Source of the DNA: Hydrogenophaga sp.
Lineage (GTDB): Bacteria > Pseudomonadota > Gammaproteobacteria > Burkholderiales > Burkholderiaceae_C
Assembly: GCF_026125825.1 (NCBI RefSeq)
Contig: NZ_JAHCKK010000002.1
Coordinates: 1-64,000, forward strand
DNA: 64,000 nt
Reading direction: 5' to 3'
Part shown: positions 54,937 to 62,882 of the stretch, piece by piece
How the letters are laid out: every line of letters begins with the position of its first letter
Position numbering within the stretch: position 1 is the stretch's first letter
The notes under the pieces: generated by a model
The model's database searches: none
What the model saw: the letters and a program-made list of their open reading frames with translations, nothing else
Told to the model about the DNA's origin: nothing
Made by a program: the position numbers and the translations under genes

Positions 54937-54986
54937 GCCCCCACCGGGGACCATCGATCACCATGCGCCTATTTCAGGGAGGCCCC

Positions 54987-57680
54987 GTGACGATTCGCTA
55001 CCTTGATCGCCTGCTGTCACCGTCCTCCGTCGCCGTGGTGGGCGCCTCCGTGCGGCCCGGCAGCGTGGGCGCGACCGTGTGGCGAAACCTGCGCAGCGGG
55101 CCGTTCACCGGGGCGGTGTACGGCGTCAATCCCCGCCACGCCGAACTCGATGGCGTGCCCATCTTCCCCTCGGTGGACCGCTTGCCCGCCGCGCCGGACC
55201 TGGCCGTGATCTGCACCCCGGCGCCCACGGTGGCGGCGCTGGTGGCGCAACTCGGCCAGCTGGGCACCCGCGCGGCGGTGATCATCACCGCGGGACTGAG
55301 CGCGCAAGACAAGCGCGCGGCATTGAACGCCGCGCGCCCGTTCACGCTGCGCCTGCTGGGCCCCAATTGCCTGGGCCTGCTGAGTCCCCACATCGGCCTC
55401 AATGCGAGCTTTGCCCACACCGACGCGCTGGCGGGCGATGTGGCGTTCGTCTCGCAATCGGGCGCGCTGGTCACCGCCGTGCTGGACTGGACGCGCAGCC
55501 ACGGCGTGGGGCTGTCGCACCTGATCTCGCTGGGCGACCATGCCGATGTCGACTTCGGCGATCTGCTGGACCACCTCGCCAACGACGCCCGCACGCGGTC
55601 GATCCTGCTCTATGTGGAGTCGATCGAGTCGCCGAGGAAATTCATGTCCGCCGCGCGCGCGGCGGCGCGCAACAAGCCGGTGATCGTGGTCAAGGCCGGG
55701 CGGGCGGGCAACGGGGTGAAGGCGGCGGCCTCCCACACCGGCGCGCTGGCCGGCTCGGACAAGGTGTACGACGCGGCCATCCGCCGCGCCGGCATGCTGC
55801 GCGTCGATACGCTGCAGGAGCTGTTCATCGCGGCGGAAACCCTGTCGCGGTTTCGGGGCAAGCCGAACGCCACGCTCACCATCATGACCAATGGCGGTGG
55901 CGCGGGCGTCATGGCCGCTGACGCGGCCGCCCACCAGGGCGTCGTGCTCAGCGAACCCGGCGCGGCCCTGATGGCGCGGCTCGATGCCGTGCTGCCTGCC
56001 CATTGGTCGCATGCCAATCCGATCGACATCATCGGCGATGCGCCGATCGAGCGCTACACGCAGACCCTCTCCACCCTGCTGGCCGACGAGTCGGCCGGCG
56101 CCGTGCTGTTCATGCATGCGCCCACCGCCATCGTGCGCAGCGAAGACATCGCGCGCGCCTGCCTGCCGCTGGTGCGCGCGAACACCGATCGGGTGATGAG
56201 CGCCTGGCTCGGCGGGGATTCGGTGGCACAGGCCCGCCGGCATTTCGAAGAGGCGGGCGTGGCCGACTACGCCACCCCCGAAGAAGCGGTGCGTGCCTTC
56301 GCGATGTTGCAGACCTACCGGCAGAACCAGGCCACGCTGATGGAGATGCCGGGCGCAGGGCCCAGCGTCAACCCCGACGTCGCCGCCGTGCGCGCCACCT
56401 TCGACGCGGCCACCGCCCAGGGGCGCGAGTGGCTGGGCGAGCGGGAAGCGCGCGGGCTGCTGGCGGCCTATGGCATCGCCACCGTCCCCTCGGTGGCGGT
56501 GGCCGCCACGCCGCAGGCGGCGGTGGAGGCCGCGCGCAGCCTGGGGTATCCGGTGACGCTCAAGATCCTGTCGCCCGACATCACCCACAAGTCGGATGTC
56601 GGCGGGGTGCGGCTCGGACTGGACAGCGACACGGCCCTGGCCGGCGCGGTCAACGCGATGCTGCAGTCGGTGCGTGCCGCGCGCCCGCAAGCGCGCATCG
56701 AAGGGTTCACGGTCCAGCCGATGGTGCGGCGCCCGCACGCCCAGGAGCTGATCGTCGGCGCCAGCGTGGACCCGGTGTTCGGCCCCGTGGTGCTCTTCGG
56801 GCAGGGCGGCACGGCGGTCGAGGTGATCGACGACACGGCCATGGCCCTGCCGCCGCTGAACCGGGCGCTGGCGCGCGATCTGGTGTCGCGCACCCGCGTG
56901 GCCAGGCTGCTGGCGGGCTTTCGCGATCACCCGCCCGCGCACCTCGACGCGCTTTGCGACGTGCTGGTGGCGGTCGCGCGCATGCAGGCCGACCTGCCCG
57001 CGCTGGCCGAGCTGGACATCAACCCCTTGTGGCTCGACGAAAGCGGCGCCCTGGCGCTCGATGCGCGGGTGCGCGTGGGCGCCACGCCTGGGGCGGGCGC
57101 CGCGCGGTTTGCCATCCTGCCCTACCCGTCGCAATGGGTGCGCGAATGCCGCTGGGACGGACAACCCCTGGTGGTGCGGCCCATCCGCCCCGAAGACGAG
57201 TTGCAGCATCGGCGCTTTCTCGAGTCCCTGGACCCGCAGGACGTGCGCCTGCGCATCTTCTACTCCCGCCACGACCTGCCGCGCAGCGAGCTCGCGCGCC
57301 TGACGCAGATCGACTACGACCGCGAGATGGCGTTCGTGGCCGAGGCGCGCGACGAGCATGGCACGCCGCAGACGCTGGGGGTGGCGCGCGCCCTGAGCGA
57401 TCCGGACGGCGTGGAGGCGGAGTTCGCCATCATCGTGCGCTCCGACCTCAAAGGCCGGGGCCTGGGCACCCTGCTCTTGCAGCGCCTCATCGAACACGCC
57501 CGGGAGCGGGGCACCCGCCGCCTGGTGGGCCTGGTGCTGCGCGAGAACACCCGCATGCTGCGCCTTGCGCGCGCCCTGGGCCTGCAAGCCGATCCGGATG
57601 GCTCGCCCGACCCGGACGTCGTGCGCGTGGTGCTGGAGACCCACGCCTGCCCCACCGCGGCGCCCTCGCCCAGCGGGTGA
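54987..57680 (+). CDS. ADP-forming acyl-CoA synthetase fused to a GNAT acetyltransferase
   Basis: An 897-residue protein: CoA-binding Rossmann domain (residues about 8-130, VAVVGASVRPGSVG), succinyl-CoA-ligase-like domains (about 150-460), an ATP-grasp domain (about 480-705, GYPVTLKILSPDITHKSDVG) and a C-terminal GNAT domain (about 735-890, DLKGRGLGTLLLQRL). His250 in AASHTGALAGSDK sits where the phospho-histidine of ADP-forming acetyl-CoA synthetase lies. It may therefore convert acetyl-CoA to acetate plus ATP, while the GNAT module acylates proteins, as in Pat/PatZ. GTG 54987 is chosen because AGGGAGG precedes it. Confidence 0.88.
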   Translation: MTIRYLDRLLSPSSVAVVGASVRPGSVGATVWRNLRSGPFTGAVYGVNPRHAELDGVPIFPSVDRLPAAPDLAVICTPAPTVAALVAQLGQLGTRAAVIITAGLSAQDKRAALNAARPFTLRLLGPNCLGLLSPHIGLNASFAHTDALAGDVAFVSQSGALVTAVLDWTRSHGVGLSHLISLGDHADVDFGDLLDHLANDARTRSILLYVESIESPRKFMSAARAAARNKPVIVVKAGRAGNGVKAAASHTGALAGSDKVYDAAIRRAGMLRVDTLQELFIAAETLSRFRGKPNATLTIMTNGGGAGVMAADAAAHQGVVLSEPGAALMARLDAVLPAHWSHANPIDIIGDAPIERYTQTLSTLLADESAGAVLFMHAPTAIVRSEDIARACLPLVRANTDRVMSAWLGGDSVAQARRHFEEAGVADYATPEEAVRAFAMLQTYRQNQATLMEMPGAGPSVNPDVAAVRATFDAATAQGREWLGEREARGLLAAYGIATVPSVAVAATPQAAVEAARSLGYPVTLKILSPDITHKSDVGGVRLGLDSDTALAGAVNAMLQSVRAARPQARIEGFTVQPMVRRPHAQELIVGASVDPVFGPVVLFGQGGTAVEVIDDTAMALPPLNRALARDLVSRTRVARLLAGFRDHPPAHLDALCDVLVAVARMQADLPALAELDINPLWLDESGALALDARVRVGATPGAGAARFAILPYPSQWVRECRWDGQPLVVRPIRPEDELQHRRFLESLDPQDVRLRIFYSRHDLPRSELARLTQIDYDREMAFVAEARDEHGTPQTLGVARALSDPDGVEAEFAIIVRSDLKGRGLGTLLLQRLIEHARERGTRRLVGLVLRENTRMLRLARALGLQADPDGSPDPDVVRVVLETHACPTAAPSPSG

Positions 57681-57789
57681 CGCCGCCCGGGGCTCGCCAT
57701 CGCAAGCCACGCGAAAGCTGTCCGTGCTACCCTCTCGGAGCCCTTCAGGTACCCCCGGGGGGTTTGGCGAGTTTTTTGCGTGCCCCTGC

Positions 57790-58503
57790 ATGAAATCAGC
57801 CCCTCATATTGCGGTCCTCGACGACGAAGTCGACATCACCCAGCTCCTGGCCAACTACCTGCCGGCCCACGGCTTTCGTGTGTCCCAGGTTCACGATGGG
57901 GATGCGCTGATCGAGCTGATGGAGCGCGATCCCGCCGATCTCGTGCTGCTGGACCTGGGCCTGCCCGGCGATGACGGGTTCTCCATCGCGCGCCGCCTTC
58001 GCGGCCGCTGGCAGACGGGCGTGATCATCGTCACCGGCCGCGGCGACGCGGTGGACAAGGTCGTGGGCCTGGAGGTGGGTGCGGACGACTACGTGACCAA
58101 GCCGTTTGACCTGCGCGAGCTGGTGGCCCGCATCAAGGCCGTGCTGCGACGGCTGTTCGCTCAGCCCGTCGCGCCTGCCGCCACGGCCCCGCTGCAATTC
58201 GCGGGCTGGCGCCTGGACTTGCAGGCCCGCAGCCTGCGCAGCCCGCAGGGCACCGAGGTGGCGCTCACCGGCGGCGAGTTCGACCTGCTCAGCACCTTTG
58301 CCCAGCATCCGGGGCGCGTGCTCTCGCGCGACTTCCTGCTCGAACACACCCGGGGCCGCGAGGCGGCGCCGTTCGATCGCACCATCGACGTGCAGGTCGG
58401 GCGGTTGCGACGGAAGCTGCAGGCGCAGCCGGGCGAGGCCGAAATCATCAAGTCCGTGCGCGGTGCCGGGTACATCCTGGTGCCCGCCGTGGCCCATGGC
58501 TGA
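57790..58503 (+). CDS. OmpR-family response regulator
   Basis: A 237-residue DNA-binding response regulator. The receiver domain (residues 6-120) has the acidic pair DDE, the phospho-acceptor Asp in VLLDLGLPGDDG and Lys in YVTKPFDL; the winged-helix output domain (about 140-235) has the GGEFDLLSTFAQHPGRVLSR helix. Its stop overlaps the histidine kinase start by 8 bases, so they form a two-component pair. It follows the acyl-CoA synthetase by 109 bases. No FNR-type box is visible upstream; a GC palindrome ACCCCCGGGGGGT is (57751-57763). Targets unknown. Confidence 0.92.
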   Translation: MKSAPHIAVLDDEVDITQLLANYLPAHGFRVSQVHDGDALIELMERDPADLVLLDLGLPGDDGFSIARRLRGRWQTGVIIVTGRGDAVDKVVGLEVGADDYVTKPFDLRELVARIKAVLRRLFAQPVAPAATAPLQFAGWRLDLQARSLRSPQGTEVALTGGEFDLLSTFAQHPGRVLSRDFLLEHTRGREAAPFDRTIDVQVGRLRRKLQAQPGEAEIIKSVRGAGYILVPAVAHG

Positions 58504-60565
58504 CGCCGGCGCGCAACCGCCCCTGCCCGGCGACGGCGCGGACGACGTTTTCCGCACGATCTTCCTGGCTTACCCGGACGCCCTGCTGGTGGTGGACAGC
58601 GCGGGCCTGATCGCGATGGCCAACGCCGCGGCCACCGCGCTGCTGGGCTACAGCGTCGAGGAACTGGTGGGCCTGCCGGTGGAGGCGCTCGTGCCCCAGC
58701 AGGTGCGCTCCCGCCACGCCTCCTACCGCGAGGTCTACGGGCAGGCTCCCACGCCACGGCCGATGGGCCGGCGCATGGACCTCACGGCCCAGCGCAAGGA
58801 CGGCAGCGAGGTCATGGTGGAGATTGCGCTGAGCCCGCTGCAAAGCCACGGCCATCCGTTCGTCGTGGCGGCGATCCGCGACATCGGGGCCTACCCCCGC
58901 GTGCAGCAGGCCTTGCAGCGCGCCCGGTACAGCGAGCACCTCGCCCAGGTCGGGCGCCTGGCCGTGGACACGCGAGACCTGCCGGTGATGCTGGAGCACG
59001 TTCCCGGCATCATCACCACCGCGCTGCAGATCGACGTGGCCGCGGTCTGGCTGCTCGACGCCAGGCGGCAGGCGTTCATGCTGGTCGGGGGCGTCGGCCT
59101 GCTGCCGGGCGAGCACATCGGCACCCGCATGGACAACGCCCCGCACACGCCGCTGGGTTACACGGCCACCAGCGCCGAGCCGGTGGTGGTGTCGGACTAC
59201 CGCCATGAGAACCGCTTTGCCGTGCCGCCCCTGTACCTCGAGTGCGGGTTGGTGAGCGCGATGGCGGTGCCTCTGTCCGACCGCGGGCGCGTGATCGGCA
59301 TGCTGTCCGCCCGCTCCCGGGAGGTGGATCGCTTTGGCGTCGAGGAAATGCGGTTCCTGGAATCGCTCTCCAGCCTGCTGGCCACCAGCCTGCAGCGCGT
59401 GCAGTCGGAAGAAGCGCTCAGCCACTCGCAGCGCATGGAGAGCGTGGGGCAGCTCACGGGCGGCATCGCGCACGATTTCAACAACCTGCTCACCGTCATC
59501 CAGGGCAATCTGCAGGTGCTGGAGGAGTCGCCGGCGCTGGCCGGCGACGGCCATGCCCAGCAGCTCGTCGCCGCGGCCACCCGGGCCACCCGCCGGGGCG
59601 CCGAGCTCACCGGCAAGCTGCTGGCGTTCTCGCGCCGGCAGGTGCTGCAACCCAGCACCATCGACCCCCACACCCTGCTGCAGTCGCTCACGGGCATGCT
59701 GTTGCGCACCTTCGACCAGCGCATCCGCATCGAGGTCGATGCCGCGCCGGGTGTCCCCTGCGTGCTGGCGGACCCCGTCCAGCTGGAGTCCGCCCTGCTC
59801 AACATCGCCCTCAATGCGCGCGATGCCATGCCCGATGGAGGCACGCTGCGCTTTCACCTCGAGACCTGCGACGCCTTGCCGGTGACGCTCCGGGGCGAGC
59901 ACCCCACGACCTCCCGGGGCAGCTATGTGGCGATCGCGCTCTCGGACACGGGCACCGGCATGGCCGAGAGCGTCAAGGAGCGGGCCTTCGAGCCCTTCTT
60001 CACCACCAAGGAGGCCGGCCGGGGCACGGGGCTGGGCCTGAGCACCGTCTATGGCTTCGTCCATCAGTCGCGCGGCGCGATCACGATCGACAGCAGCCCG
60101 GGCCACGGCACCACCGTCACGATCTACCTGCCGGCGATGCGCGCGGCCCTGGCCGCCGCCAGCGAGGACGAGGTGGTCCAAACCCTGCCCGCCGGGCTTC
60201 GGGTGATGCTGGTGGAAGACGATGCCGAAGTGCGCAAGGTCGTTCAGGCGTTTCTGGAAAGCCTGCACTGCGAGGTGGTCGCCGCCGCGACCGCGCGCCA
60301 GGCGCTGGCGATCATGAGCGCGCAGCAGCAGCCCTTTGGCTTGCTGCTGAGCGACATCGCCCTGGGCGCCGGCATGCGCGGCACGCGCCTGGCCGCCGAG
60401 GCGCAACAGCGGTTTCCCGGGCTGGCCGTGCTGCTGATGTCGGGGTTTCCCGTGAACCCGGCGCCGGACCACGACGGTGACCCTCTGCGCTGGGAAGTGC
60501 TGCGCAAGCCCTACTCCAAGGCCGAACTGGCCCGCGCCATGGCGCGGGCGCTCGCCAGCACCTGA
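58496..60565 (+). CDS. Hybrid histidine kinase with PAS, GAF and receiver domains
   Basis: A 689-residue soluble sensor: PAS (residues about 15-130), GAF (about 163-298), HisKA/DHp with phospho-His326 in GGIAHDFNNLL, HATPase_c (about 415-550, GTGLGLSTVYGFV) and a C-terminal receiver (about 568-685, VMLVEDDAEVRKV). No membrane segments. The PAS segment RSRHASYREVY aligns with the FixL haem-ligand region RSRHDSY (BjFixL His200), placing His74 at the ligand position. The distal FixL Arg is not conserved. The GAF domain could bind another ligand, as in DosS. It probably signals to the adjacent response regulator. Confidence 0.88.
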   Translation: MADAGAQPPLPGDGADDVFRTIFLAYPDALLVVDSAGLIAMANAAATALLGYSVEELVGLPVEALVPQQVRSRHASYREVYGQAPTPRPMGRRMDLTAQRKDGSEVMVEIALSPLQSHGHPFVVAAIRDIGAYPRVQQALQRARYSEHLAQVGRLAVDTRDLPVMLEHVPGIITTALQIDVAAVWLLDARRQAFMLVGGVGLLPGEHIGTRMDNAPHTPLGYTATSAEPVVVSDYRHENRFAVPPLYLECGLVSAMAVPLSDRGRVIGMLSARSREVDRFGVEEMRFLESLSSLLATSLQRVQSEEALSHSQRMESVGQLTGGIAHDFNNLLTVIQGNLQVLEESPALAGDGHAQQLVAAATRATRRGAELTGKLLAFSRRQVLQPSTIDPHTLLQSLTGMLLRTFDQRIRIEVDAAPGVPCVLADPVQLESALLNIALNARDAMPDGGTLRFHLETCDALPVTLRGEHPTTSRGSYVAIALSDTGTGMAESVKERAFEPFFTTKEAGRGTGLGLSTVYGFVHQSRGAITIDSSPGHGTTVTIYLPAMRAALAAASEDEVVQTLPAGLRVMLVEDDAEVRKVVQAFLESLHCEVVAAATARQALAIMSAQQQPFGLLLSDIALGAGMRGTRLAAEAQQRFPGLAVLLMSGFPVNPAPDHDGDPLRWEVLRKPYSKAELARAMARALAST

Positions 60566-60575
60566 GAAGGCCGGC

Positions 60576-61316
60576 TCATTGCAAGGTGACCGGCGCGGGT
60601 GCCAGGTGGCGCTGCACGAACGCGGACAAGGCACTCAGGTCCGGAATCTGGATGTCGCGCCGGCCCTGCTCGGTGAATCCGATGACGTGGTCCCGGGCCA
60701 GGCGCGAGAGCGCGCGGCTGACCGATTCCAGCGTCATGCCCAGGTGGTTGCCGATCTCGGCCCGGGTCATGCGCAGGGTGATCTGATCGGTGCGGATGCC
60801 GCGCTGGGCCAGCGAGCTGGCCCAGTTGAGCAGGAAATCGGCCACGCGCGCCACCGCTGGCAGCGTGCAGACCGACATCAGCGAACCGTGGTCGCGCGCA
60901 ATGGCCTGGCTCATGGCCGCGTGCAGCGCGTGCAACACCGCCGGGCATCCCTTGCTCGCGTCCATCAAGGCCAGGTAGGGCACGGCCCAGACCTCCCCGG
61001 TGTCCATGGCGATGGCGTCCGAGCTGTGGTACCCATCGGCAATGCCATCGAAGCCCAGCCAGTCGCCGCGAAAGTTCAGGCTGACCAGTTGCTCGCGCCC
61101 ATCGGCGGCCAGGCTCACGATCTTGCACAGGCCCGAATTCAGGATGTACAGGTTGCCAAAGCGCTCTCCGGCGCGGTAGATGGCGTCCCCCGCGTGCACC
61201 ACGCGGCGCTTGGGATCGAACTGCTCGCCCAGCAGGTCGAGCGTGTCCGATATCTGGCGGCTCGGCGCTGGCGTGGCCGGGCGGTCGGGCGTGAAGGGTC
61301 GAGCGAGGGTGTGCAT
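60576..61316 (-). CDS. Crp/Fnr-family transcriptional regulator, FNR-like but without iron-sulphur ligands
   Basis: A 246-residue regulator: cyclic-nucleotide-type sensor domain (residues about 35-150, GDWLGFDGIADGYHSS resembling FNR GDLVGFDAIG), dimer helix, and an HTH with TRAEIGNHLGMTLESVSRAL, very similar to the FNR recognition helix (E..SR contacts the TTGA half site). None of the four FNR cluster cysteines exists: the N-terminus has no Cys and the position equivalent to Cys122 is Trp. It is therefore FixK/Dnr-like, not directly oxygen-sensing. It is convergent with the histidine kinase gene (10 bases apart) and is the natural candidate to bind the eleven boxes. Confidence 0.9.
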   Translation of the reverse strand: MHTLARPFTPDRPATPAPSRQISDTLDLLGEQFDPKRRVVHAGDAIYRAGERFGNLYILNSGLCKIVSLAADGREQLVSLNFRGDWLGFDGIADGYHSSDAIAMDTGEVWAVPYLALMDASKGCPAVLHALHAAMSQAIARDHGSLMSVCTLPAVARVADFLLNWASSLAQRGIRTDQITLRMTRAEIGNHLGMTLESVSRALSRLARDHVIGFTEQGRRDIQIPDLSALSAFVQRHLAPAPVTLQ

Positions 61317-61459
61317 GGCGGCTCCTGGTCGTGTTGTCAGAGGGATCGGGTCGATGCTAGGCATCGCCTGGCAACACGCTGACAACGAACCGGCTCGTTG
61401 CGTAACGCTGGGTGAACCATCGGTGTCCGCCGTGCAACGGCGGGCCCACCCCGTCCCCG

Positions 61460-62281
61460 TCAATGCGCCATCAGCACCGGCAAGGTCATGGTCTGCAGGA
61501 TGGTGCGGGTCGCGCCGCCCAGCACCCACTCGCGCGCCCGGCTGTGACCGTAGCTGCCCATGACCAGCAGATCCGCGCCCAGGTCCGCCGCCCGCGACAG
61601 CAGGGCGTTGCCCATGTCGCCCTCCTCCACCCCGCCGGTGTGCAGGGCAGCCGACACCCCTTGCGCGGCCAGATAGCGCTCCAGCGCCCGCAGGGAATCG
61701 TCGATGCCGTCGCCGTAGGCCACCACGTGCACCTGGGCCGCACGCCGGAGCCAGGGCAACGCGGCGGAGACGGCGCGCGCGGCCTCGCGGGTCTCCTTCC
61801 ACGCCACCAGCACCGTGCGGCCCACGCTGCGGGTCTCGCCCGCGTACGGCAGGATGAGCGCCGGGCGCCCGCTTTCGACGAGCACGCTGGGCAGGAAGTC
61901 GGCGGGCACCTCGGCGCTGGAAGGATCGTCCTCCTCGCGCTGGCCCAGGATCATCAGGTCGGCATAGAGCGCCCGGCGGGCAAAGCCCCACGGCCCGTCC
62001 GCCAGGGGCTCGGCCCACTGCAGCCGGGGCGAACCGGCCGCGGCCTGGAGGAAGGTGGCATGGGCGCTGTCCAGCCCCTCCTTGTCCAGCGACATCAGCA
62101 GCTCCACCGCCGCCGCGGCGCCGTCGACCGCGTAGGGATAGCGCGCCAGGGAGGTCAGCATGCAAGGCTGGGCAATGACCTCGGCATCGAAATCTTCCGC
62201 CAGCTGCCGGGCCAGGGCGGTGCGGGCCGCCGACCGCGCGGAACTGTCGATGTGCAGCAGGATGGAACGGGGCGTTTGCAT
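61460..62281 (-). CDS. Universal stress protein with two tandem Usp domains
   Basis: A 273-residue protein. The C-terminal Usp domain (about residues 150-273) keeps the ATP-binding pattern MGSYGHSRAREWVLGGATRT with G-x2-H-x9-G-(S/T) spacing. The N-terminal half (SILLHIDSSARSAAR) is a degenerate Usp domain without a clear ATP motif. The gene is monocistronic, minus strand, and its start (ATG 62281) follows a FNR-type box with a good -10 (TAACCT). Tandem Usp proteins are common in low-oxygen regulons. Confidence 0.9.
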   Translation of the reverse strand: MQTPRSILLHIDSSARSAARTALARQLAEDFDAEVIAQPCMLTSLARYPYAVDGAAAAVELLMSLDKEGLDSAHATFLQAAAGSPRLQWAEPLADGPWGFARRALYADLMILGQREEDDPSSAEVPADFLPSVLVESGRPALILPYAGETRSVGRTVLVAWKETREAARAVSAALPWLRRAAQVHVVAYGDGIDDSLRALERYLAAQGVSAALHTGGVEEGDMGNALLSRAADLGADLLVMGSYGHSRAREWVLGGATRTILQTMTLPVLMAH

Positions 62282-62337
62282 GAAGGGCTCCTGAGAAAAG
62301 GACGCAAGCAGGTTACGGCCCCGGCCCGCCCGGCGGT

Positions 62338-62351
62338 TTGCGCAACATCAA
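62338..62351 (-). promoter_or_regulatory. FNR/FixK-type box for the tandem Usp gene
   Basis: Plus-strand TTGCGCAACATCAA (minus strand TTGATGTTGCGCAA). TAACCT at 62315-62310 on the minus strand starts 29.5 bases from the centre. One half site is perfect, the other TTGCG. Confidence 0.68.
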
Positions 62352-62379
62352 GGCGCAGGAACGCCCCGGTGCGCCAGGC

Positions 62380-62393
62380 TTGCGTTGCATCAA
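62380..62393 (+). promoter_or_regulatory. FNR/FixK-type box for the eRF1-like gene
   Basis: TTGCGTTGCATCAA. TAAGGT at 62416-62421 starts 29.5 bases from the centre. With the box at 62338 it makes a divergent pair that serves both flanking genes. Confidence 0.68.
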
Positions 62394-62490
62394 CCCGCGG
62401 GGCCCACCTGTGCCATAAGGTGATCGACGTGCCACCCACCCTCCTTCGACCCCACCCTGCGGCGCCGATTCGCCGCCACTGGAGCCCCCC

Positions 62491-62865
62491 ATGAGCTTCC
62501 TCCATGCCGTGATCTGGATGGATCACCACACCGCCCATGTCATCGAATTCGATCGCGAAAACATGCGCGAGCGCCACCTTCGGGCGCACGCTCACCCCAC
62601 CCGCCAGCACCGCAGCACCGTGCGGACCGAACACGAGTTCTTCGCCGAGGTCTGCGATGCCGTGGCCGGCCTGGATTCCATCCTCCTGACCGGCGCCCAC
62701 AAGATCCAGGCCGATCTGCGCCACTTCATCGAGAAGCACCGGCCGGCCCTGGCGCCGCGCATCAGCGGCTGGGAGATCGTGGACCACCCGACCTCGGCGC
62801 AGCTGGTGGCGCTGGCTCGCCACCGGCAGCACCAGGCCGCCATGGGCCTGGCCACCGGCCCCTGA
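62491..62865 (+). CDS. Small translational-machinery (eRF1 domain-like) protein
   Basis: A 124-residue protein. AVIWMDHHTAHVIEFDREN and GWEIVDHPTSAQLVALAR, together with LTGAHKIQADLRHF, match a short proteobacterial family annotated as 'translational machinery protein' with similarity to eRF1/Pelota domains. Histidine-rich segments (RERHLRAHAHPTRQH) are notable. It may act on stalled ribosomes or tRNA during stress, but no activity is shown in the sequence. It has its own FNR-type box and lies 17 bases before the alcohol dehydrogenase. Confidence 0.72.
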   Translation: MSFLHAVIWMDHHTAHVIEFDRENMRERHLRAHAHPTRQHRSTVRTEHEFFAEVCDAVAGLDSILLTGAHKIQADLRHFIEKHRPALAPRISGWEIVDHPTSAQLVALARHRQHQAAMGLATGP

Positions 62866-62882
62866 ACTCATTGCCGCCGGCC

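Noticed and set aside
57751-57776. CCCCCGGGGGG palindrome followed by a T-run as terminator of the acyl-CoA synthetase gene
   Set aside because: The stem has no loop, and the six Ts are 8 bases further on, so it does not form a standard terminator hairpin.
61333-61386. Inverted repeat GTTGTCAG ... CTGACAAC upstream of the Crp/Fnr gene as a regulator site
   Set aside because: The 38-base spacer is too long for one dimeric operator and no -10 geometry supports it. Kept only as a note.
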